Shown here piece by piece: positions 1 through 8,041 of a DNA stretch of 64,000 nt (positions are counted from its first letter, which is position 1; each line of letters begins with the position of its first letter). The stretch covers positions 124,001-188,000 of the forward strand of contig JANCRA010000119.1 of assembly GCA_024362935.1 (NCBI GenBank). The letters run 5' to 3'. The position numbers were made by a program, and so were the translations under genes. The notes beneath the pieces were generated by a model. The model saw only the letters and a program-made list of their open reading frames with translations, was not told the origin of the DNA and made no database searches. This DNA comes from Setophaga petechia. Lineage: Eukaryota; Chordata; Aves; Passeriformes; Parulidae.

Positions 1-3000
1 TCTCCTTGCGAGACATAGTGAAAAACTATTTCATTAGATGTAGGTGACAAGAAACACTTACTACATTGTACTGAAAAGCTAATTGCTACACAGAACTGGG
101 ATTCTGTTAGCAGCTTGCAAAGTGCTAGAAAACAGTACTTTCCCACTCTCTTGCCTTTCCCTTCACATTAATACTTGAAAGGAAGGCGTCTTAGACAACT
201 TTCTTTTTCTTGCTGCAAAACACACTGCAGCCCTCTGTGCAACTTCTAGAACACGATAGGAGATGTTTAGTGAGCAGCAACGTTTTCTCCTTGGGAGACA
301 TAGTGAAAAAGGTATTTGCTTAGATGTAGGTGACAAGAAACACTTACTGCAGTGCACTGAAAAGCTAACTGCTACACAGCACTGCGATTGTGTTAGCAGC
401 TTGCAAAGTGCTAGAAAACAGTACTTTCCCACTCTCTTGCCTTTCCCTTCACATTAATACTTGAAAGGAAGGCGTCTTAGACAACTTTCTCTTACATTTT
501 GCAAAACACACTGCAGCCCTCTGTGCAACATCTACAACACGATGGAAGTTGTTTAGTGAGCAGGAAGGTTTTCTCCTTGCGAGACATAGTGAAAAAGCTA
601 TTTGCTTAGATGTAGGTGACAAGAAACACTTTCTGCAGTGCACTGAACAGCTAATTGCTACACAGAACTGGGATTGTGTTAGCAGCTTGCAAAGTGCTAG
701 AAAACAGTACTTTCCCACTCTCTTGCCTTTCCCTTCACATTAATACTTGAAAGGAAGGCGTCTTAGACAACTTTCTTTTTCTTGCTGCAAAACACACTGC
801 AGCCCTCTGTGCAACTTCTAGAACACGATGGAAGTTGTTTAGTGAGCAGCAACGTTTTCCCCTTGCGAGAGAAAGTGAAGAAGCTATTTGCTCAGATGTA
901 GGTATCAAGAAACACTTACTGCCGTGCACTGAAAACCTAATTGCTACACAGCACTGCGATTGTGTTAGCAGCTTGCAAAGTGCTAGAAAACAGTACTTTC
1001 CCACTCTCTTGCCTTTCCCTTCACATTAATACTTGAAAGGAAGGCGTCTTAGACAACTTTCTTTTTCTTGTTACAGAACACACTGCAGCCCTCTGTGCAA
1101 CTTCTAGAACACGATAGGAGATGTTTAGTGAGCAAGAAGGTTTTCTCCTTGCGAGGCATAGTGAAAAAGCTATTTGCTTAGATGTAGGTGACAAGAAACA
1201 CTTACTGCAGTGCACTGAACAGCTAACTGCTACACAGCACTGAGATTGTGTTAGCAGCCTGCAAAGTGCTAGAAAACAGTACTTTCCCACTCTCTTGCCT
1301 TTCCCTTCACATTAATACTTGAAAGGAAGGTGTCTTAGACAACTTTCTTTTTCTTGCTGCAAAACACACTGCAGCCCTCTGTGCAACTTCTACAACACGA
1401 TGGAAGTTGTTTAGTGAGCAGGAAGGTTTTCTCCTTGCGAGACATAGTGAAAAAGCTATTTGCTTAGATATAGGTGACAAGAAACACTTACTGCAGTGCA
1501 CTGAACAGCTAATTGCTACACAGAACTGGGATTGTGTTAGCAGCTTGCAAAGTGCTAGAAAACAGTACTTTCCCACTCTCTTGCCTTTCCCTTCACATTA
1601 ATACTTGAAAGGAAGGCGTCTTAGACAACTTTCTTTTACATTTTGCAAAACACACTGCAGCCGTCTGTGCAACTTCTACAACACGATGGAAGTTGTTTAG
1701 TGAGCAGCAACGTTTTCCCCTTGCGAGACAAAGTGAAAAAGCTATTTGCTCAGATGTAGGTATCAAGAAACACTTACTGCCGTGCACTGACAAGCTAATT
1801 GCTACACAGCACTGCGATTGTGTTAGCAGCTTGCAAAGTGCTAGAAAACAGTACTTTCCCACTCTCTTGCCTTTCCCTTCACATTAATACTTGAAAGGAA
1901 GGCGTCTTAGACAACTTTCTTTTACTTTTTGCAAAACACACTGCAGTCCTCTGTGCAACTTCTAGAGCACAATAGGAGATGTTTAGTGAGCAGGAAGGTT
2001 TTCTCCTTGCGAGACAGAGTGAAAAAGCTTTTTGCTTAGATATAGGTGACAAGAAACACTTACTGCAGTGCACTGAACAGCTAACTGCTACACAGCACTA
2101 GGATTGTGTTAGCAGCCTGCAAAGTGCTAGAAAACAGTACTTTCCCACTCTCTTGCCTTTCCCTTCACATTAATACTTGAAAGGAAGGCATCTTAGACAA
2201 CTTTCTTTTTCTTGTGTCAAAAAACTCTGCAGCCCTCTCTGCAACATCTACAACAGGATGGAAGTTGTTTAATGAGCAGGAAGGTTTTCTCCTTGCGAGA
2301 CATAGTGAAAAAGCTATTTGCTTAGATGTAGGTGACAAGAAACACTTACTGCCGTGCACTGAAAAGCTAACTGCTACACAGCACTGCGATTGTTTTAGCA
2401 GCCTGCAAAGTGCTAGAAAACAGTACTTTCCCACTCTCTTGCCTTTCCCTTCACATTAATACTTGAAAGGAAGGCGTCTTAGACAACTTTCTCTTACATT
2501 TTGCAAAACACACTGCAGCCCTCTGTGCAACATCTACAACACGATGGAAGTTGTTTAGTGAGCAGGAAGGTTTTCTCCTTGCGAGACATAGTGAAAAAGC
2601 TATTTGCTTAGATGTAGGTGACAAGAAACACTTACTGCAGTGCACTGAACAGCTAATTGCTACACAGCACTGCGATTGAGTTAGCAGCTTGCAAAGTGCT
2701 AGAAAACAGTACTTTCCCACTCTCTTGCCTTTCCCTTCACATTAATACTTGAAAGGAAGGCGTCTTAGACAACTTTCTTTTTCTTGCTGCAAAACACAAT
2801 GCAGCCCTCAGTGCAACTTCTAGAACACGATGGAAGTTGTTTAGTGAGCAGCAACGTTTTCCCCTTGCGAGAGAAAGTGAAGAAGCTATTTGCTCAGATG
2901 TAGGTATCAAGAAACACTTACTGCCGTGCACTGGCAAGCTAATTGCTACACAGCACTGCGATTGTGTTAGCAGCTTGCAAAGTGCTAGAAAACAGTACTT

Positions 3001-4166
3001 TCCCACTCTCTTGCCTTTCCCTTCACATTAATACTTGAAAGGAAGGCGTCTTAGACAACTTTCTTTTTCTTGTTGCAAAACACACTGCAGCCCTCTGTGC
3101 AACTTCTAGAACACGATAGGAAATGTTTAGTGAGCAGGAAGGTTTTCTCCGTGCGAGAAATAGTGAAAAAGCTTTTTGCTTAGATGTAGGTGACGGGAAA
3201 CACTTACTGCAGTGCACTGAACGGCTAATTGCTACACAGAACTGCGATTGTGTTAGCAGCCTGCAATGTGCTAGAAAACAGTACTTTCCCACTCTCTTGC
3301 CTTTCCCTTCACATTAATACTTGAAAGGAAGGCATCTTAGACAACTTTCTTTTTCTTGTGTCAAAAAACTCTGCAGCCCTCTCTGCAACATCTACAACAC
3401 GATGGAAGTTGTTTAGTGAGCAGGAAGGTTTTCTCCTTGCGAGACATAGTGAAAAAGCTTTTTGCATAGATGTAGGTGACAAGAAACACTTACTGCAGTG
3501 CACTGAACAGCTAATTGCTACAGAGCACTGCGATTGTGTTAGCAGCTTGCAAAGTGCTAGAAAACAGTACTTTCCCACTCTCTTGCCTTTCCCTTCACAT
3601 TAATACTTGAAAGGAAGGCGTCTTAGACAACTTTCTTTTTCTTGCTGCAAAACACACTGCAGCCCTCTGTGCAACTTCTAGAACACGATAGGAAATGTTT
3701 AGTGAGCAAGAAGGTTTTCTCCTTGCTAGACAGAGTGATAAAGCTATTTGCTTAGATGCAGGTGACAAGAAACACTTACTGCAGTGCACTGAAAAGCTAA
3801 CTGCTACACAGCACTGCGATTGTGTTAGCAGCCTGCAAAGTGCTAGAAAACAGTACTTTCCCACTCTCTCGCCTTTCCATTCACATTAATACTTGAAAGG
3901 AAGGCGTCTTAGACAACTTTCTTTTTCTTGCTAGAGAACACTCTGGAACCCTCTGTGCAACATCTACAACACGATGGAAGTTGTTTAGTGAGCAGGAAGG
4001 TTTTCTCCTTGTGAGACATAGTGAAAAAGCTATTTGCTTAGATGTAGGTGACAAGAAACACTTACTGCAGTGCAGTGACAAGTTAATTTGTACACAGCAC
4101 TGGGATTGTGTTAGCAGCTCTCAAAGTGATAGAAAATAGTACTTTCCCACTCTCTTGCCTTTCCCT
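1..4166 (+). repeat. 286-bp satellite array, left homogenised segment
   Basis: A partial monomer (1-162) is followed by 14 full head-to-tail monomers. I set boundaries at the TCACATT that precedes AATACTTGAAAGG, giving starts at 163, 449, 735 and so on every 286 bp with no length change. Each monomer shows in order a GGCGTCTTAGACAACTTTC block, a variable TGCAAAACACACTGCAG block, GATAGGAGATG or GATGGAAGTTG, GTGAGCAGGAAGG, the palindrome CAGTGCACTG, and a nearly invariant CAGTACTTTCCCACTC tail. Monomers differ mainly by substitutions shared among subsets. Positions 1-1592 are close to 10739-12330, so this segment belongs to the same HOR family as the main array. The monomer at 3881-4166 already shows extra differences (for example AAATAGTAC and TTAATTTGTAC), leading into the diverged block. 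Confidence 0.97.
350..359. other. Conserved 10-bp palindrome CAGTGCACTG (representative)
   Basis: CAGTGCACTG equals its own reverse complement and overlaps a second palindrome, ACTGCAGT. It occurs once in most monomers, and also in the highly diverged monomers (for example 5213-5222) where flanking bases differ. It is altered to CCGTGCACTG in the GTATCAAG subfamily and to CAGTGCAGTG or CATTGCACTG in a few others. It could be a protein-binding site, but nothing in the sequence names a protein. Confidence 0.6.
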
Positions 4167-4454
4167 TCGCATTGATGCTTGAAAGGAAGGTGTCTTAGAC
4201 AACTTTCTTTTTCTTGCTGCAAAACATTCTGCAGCCCTCTGTGCAACCTGTACAGCACGATGGAAGTTGTTTAATGAGCAGGAACATTTTCTCCTAGTGA
4301 GAGATAGTGAAAAAGCTTTTTTTTTAGATGTAGGTTACCACAGGCAGTTACTGCAGTGCACTGCAAAGCTAATAGATGCACAACACTGGGATTGTGTGCC
4401 CAGCTTGCAAAGTGATAGAAAACAGTGCCTTTCCACTCTTCCTGCCTTTTCCAT
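4167..4454 (+). repeat. Diverged satellite monomer, 288 bp
   Basis: The first strongly diverged monomer, beginning with TCGCATTGATGCTTG. It is 288 bp rather than 286, so it is 96 whole codons long, and the plus-strand frame reads through its right end into the next monomer. It keeps the landmarks GACAACTTTC, GATGGAAGTTG, GAGCAGGAAC and CAGTGCACTG. A run of T's sits near 4316-4325. Its sequence is intermediate between the homogenised array and the monomers that follow. Confidence 0.93.
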
Positions 4455-4659
4455 GCACATTACTATTCGAATGGAAAGAATTTTAGACAACTTTCTTTGG
4501 CTTCTTGCAAAACACTCTGCACACCTGCCTGCAATCTCTAGAAGTCGATGGGAGATATTTTCTGAACTGGCTCAGTTTCTCTTTGCAAGACATGGGGAAA
4601 AAGCAATTTGCTTAGATATAGGTGAAAAGAGGCAGCTACTACAGTGCACTGCAAGCTAG
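4183..4659 (+). other. Coding-like open frame across two diverged monomers (not called a gene)
   Basis: This frame is free of stops for about 159 codons from just after a TGA at 4180-4182, crossing the 4454/4455 monomer junction because the first unit is 288 bp. No ATG starts it; the first usable ATG is deep inside, near the junction. The translation contains DNFLWLLAKHSAHLPAISR and RWEIFSELAQFLFARHGEKA, repeated with mostly conservative changes in the next frame (4757-5137). A one-base loss ends it at a TAG. I recognise no protein family. It may be a decayed coding repeat or only satellite sequence with few stops. Confidence 0.4.
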
Positions 4660-4740
4660 TTGCTGCACAACACGCAGATTGTGTAAGCAGGTTGCAAACT
4701 GATAGAAAACAGTACCTCTCCTTTCTCCTGCCTTTTCTAT
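4455..4740 (+). repeat. Diverged satellite monomer
   Basis: It shares the monomer order but differs from the array consensus along its whole length. Examples are TTACTATTCGAATGG at the start and GAACTGGCTCAG where the array has GAGCAGGAAGG. One base is missing in CACTGCAAGCTAG near 4650-4660 compared with CACTGAAAAGCTAA elsewhere, and this puts a stop in the plus-strand open frame. Without that loss it would be 287 bp. The closest relative seen in the window is the next monomer. Confidence 0.92.
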
Positions 4741-5027
4741 TCACATTTCTATTTGAATGCAAAGCGTTTTAGACAACTTTCTTTTGCTTCTTGCAAAACA
4801 CTCTGCACACCTGCCTGCAATCTCTAGAACTCGATGGGAGATGTTTTCTGAACTGGCTCAGTTTCTCCTTGCGAGACATGGGGAAAAAGCAATTTGCTTA
4901 GATGCAGGTGAAAAGAGGCACCTACTACAGTGCACTGAAAAACTAATTGCTGCACAACTCTGGGATTGTGTAAGCAGCTTACAAACAGATAGAAAACAAC
5001 ACCTTTCCACTCTCCTGCCTTTTCCAT
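4741..5027 (+). repeat. Diverged satellite monomer, 287 bp
   Basis: Very similar to the preceding monomer: both carry CAAAACACTCTGCACACCTG, GATGGGAGAT and CTGAACTGGCTCAG. Together they form a separate subfamily found nowhere else in the window. The palindrome CAGTGCACTG is kept. The plus-strand frame is open from the ATG at 4757 through most of the unit. Confidence 0.92.
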
Positions 5028-5137
5028 TGGCATTACTATTCGAATGGCAGCAGTTTTGGACAACTTTCTTTTGCTTCTTGCAAAACACTCTGCACACCTC
5101 CGTGCAACTTGTAGAAAAAATGAGAGTTGTTTTCTGA
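4757..5137 (+). other. Second coding-like open frame in diverged monomers (not called a gene)
   Basis: It opens with an ATG at 4757 and runs 126 codons to a TGA at 5135-5137. Residues 4-60 read VLDNFLLLLAKHSAHLPAIS then RTRWEMFSELAQFLLARHGE, parallel to the frame at 4183-4659. In the homogenised array the Trp codon of RWE is often TAG (CGATAGGAG), or the segment reads RWKLFSEQ. No signal peptide or membrane span is evident, and the predicted segments look helical and leucine-rich. The C-terminal part after about residue 93 is frameshifted compared with the other monomers. Confidence 0.38.
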
Positions 5138-5317
5138 ACTGGTACAGTTTCTCCTGAAGAGATATAATGCAAACGCTATTGGCTTAGATGTAGTAACAAT
5201 AGGCAATTATTACAGTGCACTGCAAAGTCAATCGTAGTATAACACTGGGATTGTGTGTCCAGCTTGCAAACTGGTAGAAAACAGTACCTATCCGCTCTCC
5301 TGCATTTTCCCTTTCCA
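5028..5317 (+). repeat. Most diverged full satellite monomer, about 290 bp
   Basis: It begins with GGCATTACTATTCGAATGG and is about 290 bp long, with several small indels compared with its neighbours, for example in GTAGAAAAAATGAGAG and TAGTAACAATAGGC. The landmarks TTTTCTGAACTGG and CAGTGCACTG (5213-5222) identify it as the same repeat. The right boundary is approximate because the junction sequence GGAACATTCGAATTG is altered. Confidence 0.85.
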
Positions 5318-5480
5318 GGAACATTCGAATTGATGGCTTTTTTGGACAAGTTACTTTTTCTTGTTGCAAAACACTCTGCAGAGCTGCCTGCAACCTCTAG
5401 AGCACGATGGGAGGTTTTTTGTGAACAGACACAGTTTCTCCTGGCGAGACATAATGAAAAAGCTTTTTGCTAAGGTGTAG
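5318..5480 (+). repeat. Diverged monomer, 5' part, cut by a CpG-rich segment
   Basis: It keeps the first part of a monomer (GGACAAGTTAC, TGCAAAACACTCTGCAG, GCACGATGGGAGG, TTTCTCCTGGCGAGACATAA, AAAAAGCTTTTTGC) and stops after TAAGGTGTAG, the equivalent of TTAGATGTAG. The next roughly 46 bp of a normal monomer are missing, and GC-rich sequence follows directly. Confidence 0.88.
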
Positions 5481-5680
5481 CCGGCAGGAGACGCTAAAGA
5501 CCAGGAGACGGAGCACTGTGCCTTTAAGCGCCGCTTCCGGGTGTCTGTCGGCCGTAGCTGTTCTCCGGAGCACGCCGCGATCGGCGTAACGACACCAGAT
5601 TCTTCGCGCCAAGAAGCGTCTTCCCCTTCTCCGGGAAACAGAGACTGCGGCAGCTTCTGAACGGCGAACTACGAAGCGGC
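5481..5680. other. CpG-rich 200-bp non-satellite segment inside a monomer
   Basis: The only sequence in the window that does not align to the satellite. Hand counts give about 124 G or C bases in 200 (62%) and about 24 CpGs, against about three CpGs per 286-bp monomer. It contains CAGGAGACG twice (5485-5493 and 5502-5510), TGTGCCTTTAAG, and CGCTTCCGGG (core at 5534-5540), which on the minus strand resembles an ETS-family core CCGGAAG. I see no target-site duplication, poly-A tail, tRNA-like A/B box or long inverted repeat. It could be a piece of a CpG-island promoter or 5' exon captured by the array, or a transposable-element fragment I do not recognise. Which strand is functional, if either, cannot be told. 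Confidence 0.85.
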
Positions 5681-5753
5681 ACAAAACTGCGATTGGGTAA
5701 GCAGCTTTCAAAGTGATAGAAAACAGTACTTTCCCACTCTCTTGCCTTTCCCT
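5681..5753 (+). repeat. 3' remnant of the interrupted monomer
   Basis: Satellite sequence resumes at ACAAAACTGCGATT, which aligns with ACACAGCACTGCGATT, and runs to the normal monomer end. GGGTAAGCAGC and AAAGTGATAG resemble the diverged-type monomers at 4.1-5.3 kb and the one at 62950-63235. The left-hand diverged family therefore seems to extend across the CpG-rich segment before homogeneous monomers start abruptly at 5754. Confidence 0.85.
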
Positions 5754-7755
5754 TCACATTAATACTTGAAAGGAAGGCATCTTAGACAACTTTCTTTTTC
5801 TTGTGTCAAAAAACTCTGCAGCCCTCTCTGCAACATCTACAACACGATGGAAGTTGTTTAGTGAGCAGGAAGGTTTTCTCCTTGCGAGACATAGTGAAAA
5901 AGCTTTTTGCTTAGATGTAGGTGACAAGAAACACTTACTGCAGTGCACTGAACAGCTAATTGCTACACAGAACTGGGATTGTGTTAGCAGCTTGCAAAGT
6001 GCTAGAATAAAGTACTTTCCCACTCTCTTGCCTTTCCCTTCACATTAATACTTGAAAGGAAGGCGTCTTAGACAACTTTCTTTTTCTTGTTACAGAACAC
6101 ACTGCAGCCCTCTGTGCAACTTCTAGAACACGATAGGAGATGTTTAGTGAGCAAGAAGGTTTTCTCCTTGCGAGACATAGTGAAAAAGCTTTTTGCTTAG
6201 ATGTAGGTGACAAGAAACACTTACTGCAGTGCACAGAAAAGCTAACTGCTACACAGCACTGCGATTGTGTTAGCAGCCTGCAAAGTGCTAGAAAACAGTA
6301 CTTTCCCACTCTCTTGCCTTTCCCTTCACATTAATACTTGAAAGGAAAGCATCTTAGACAACTTTCTTTTTCTTGTGTCAAAAAACTCTGCAGCCCTCTC
6401 TGCAACATCTACAACACGATGGAAGTTGTTTAGTGAGCAGGAAGGTTTTCTCCTTGCGAGACATAGTGAAAAAGCTTTTTGCTTAGATGTAGAGGGCAAG
6501 AAACACTTACTGCAGTGCACTGAAAAGCTAACTGCTACACAGCACTAGGACTGTGTTAGCAGCTTGCAAAGTGCTAGAAAACAGTACTTTCCCACTCTCT
6601 TGCCTTTCCCTTCACATTAATACTTGAAAGGAAGGCGTCTTAGACAACTTTCTTTTACATTTTGCAAAACACACTGCAGCCCTCTGTGCAACTTCTACAA
6701 CACGATGGAAGTTGTTGAGTGAGCAGCAACGTTTTCCCCTTGCGAGACAAAGTGAAAAAGCTATTTGCTCAGATGTAGGTATCAAGAAACACTTACTGCC
6801 GTGCAATGACAAGCTAATTGCTACACAGCACTGCGATTGTGTTAGCAGCTTGCAAAGTGCTAGAAAACAGTACTTTCCCACTCTCTTGCCTTTCCCTTCA
6901 CATTAATACTTGAAAGGAAGGCGTCTTAGACAACTTTCTTTTTCTTGTTACAGAACACACTGCAGCCCTCTGTGCAACTTCTAGAACACGATAGGAGATG
7001 TTTAGTGAGCAGGAAGGTTTTCTCCTTGGGAGTCATAGTGAAAAAGCTATTTGCTTAGATGTAGGTGACAAGAAACACTTACTGCAGTGCACTGAAAAGC
7101 TAACTGCTACACAGCACTGCGATTGTGTTAGCAGCTTGCAGAGTGCTAGAAAACAGTACTTTCCCACTCTCTTGCCTTTCCCTTCACATTAATACTTGAA
7201 AGGAAGGCATCTTAGACAACTTTCTTTTTCTTCTGTCATAAAACTCTGCAGCCCTCTCAGCAACATCTACAACACGATGGAATGTGTTTAGTGAGCAGGA
7301 AGGTTTTCTCCTTGCGAGACATAGTGAAAAAGCTTTTTGCTTAGATATAGGTGACAAGAAACACTTACTGCAGTGCACTGAACAGCTAATTGATACACAG
7401 CACTGCGATTGTGTTAGCAGCTTGCAAAGTGCTAGAAAACAGTACTTTCCCACTCTCTTGCCTTTCCCTTCACATTAATACTTGAAAGGAAGGCGTCTTA
7501 GACAACTTTCTTTTTCTTGTTACAGAACACACTGCAGCCCTCTGTGCAACTTCTAGAACACGATAGGAAATGTTTAGTGAGCAGGAAGGTTTTCTCCTTG
7601 CTAGACATAGTGAAAAAGCTTTTTGCTTAGATATAGGTGACAAGAAACACTTACTGCAGTGCACTGAACAGCTAATTGCTACACAGAACTGGGATTGTGT
7701 TAGCAGCTTGCAAAGTGCTAGAAAACAGTACTTTCCCACTCTCTTGCCTTTCCCT
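5754..7755 (+). repeat. Seven monomers between the CpG-rich break and the 18-mer HOR
   Basis: Monomer starts are 5754, 6040, 6326, 6612, 6898, 7184 and 7470. Those at 5754, 6326 and 7184 are of the TGTCA or TGTCATAAAACTC type, 6612 is of the GTATCAAG type, and 6040, 6898 and 7470 are of the TTACAGAACAC type. The monomer at 5754 resembles 3309-3594, on the other side of the diverged block. I found no long-range exact counterpart for this run as a whole. Confidence 0.75.
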
Positions 7756-8041
7756 TCACATTAATACTTGAAAGGAAGGCTTCTTAGACAACTTTCTTTT
7801 ACATTTTGCAAAACACACTGCAGCCGTCTGTGCAACTTCTACAACACGATGGAAGTTGTTTAGTGAGCAGCAACGTTTTCCCCTTGCGAGACAAAGTGAA
7901 AAAGCTATTTGCTCAGATGTAGGTATCAAGAAACACTTACTGCCGTGCACTGACAAGCTAATTGCTACACAGCACTGCGATTGTGTTAGCAGCTTGCAAA
8001 GTGCTAGAAAACAGTACTTTCCCACTCTCTTGCCTTTCCCT
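7756..8041 (+). repeat. GTATCAAG-type monomer (representative of a distinct subfamily)
   Basis: The sharpest monomer subfamily in the window is defined by linked changes: CAGCAACGTTTTCCCC, GACAAAGTGAA or GAGAAAGTGAAGAAGC, GCTCAGATGTAGGTATCAAG and GCCGTGCACTGACAAGC. About 44 monomers carry it, for example at 735, 1593, 2737, 6612, 9472, 12903, 20052, 26916, 31492, 44076, 51511, 59233 and 62664. In the 16-mer they are spaced four monomers apart (places 1, 5, 9). The change to GCCGTGCACTG destroys the palindrome that most other monomers keep. Confidence 0.88.

Noticed and set aside
119..141. Hairpin AAAGT...ACTTT at the monomer tail
   Set aside because: The arms are only five bases with a 13-base loop, and they are not kept in the diverged monomers at 4.4-5.3 kb.
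163..432. About 89-codon open frame on the minus strand, present in most monomers (for example here)
   Set aside because: It begins with GTG, not ATG, ends at TGA inside the same monomer, recurs only because the DNA repeats, and shows no third-position bias by eye. Not annotated as a gene.
163..448. 286-bp unit as a dimer of 143-bp halves
   Set aside because: The two halves share only short words such as CACTGCAG; no convincing alignment.
263..457. 64-codon open frame on the plus strand in most monomers
   Set aside because: ATG is present only in the AGGAGATG types; others would need TTG. It is a repeat-borne fragment with stops on both sides and no sign of its own promoter or conserved start.
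5481..5680. CENP-B box, tRNA-derived SINE or processed retrocopy
   Set aside because: No TTCG....A..CGGG match, no A/B box pair, no poly-A tail and no target-site duplication could be seen.
5397..5711. 104-codon minus-strand open frame across the CpG-rich segment
   Set aside because: It spans unrelated satellite and GC-rich DNA; arginine-rich translation is expected from CpG-rich DNA with few stop codons.
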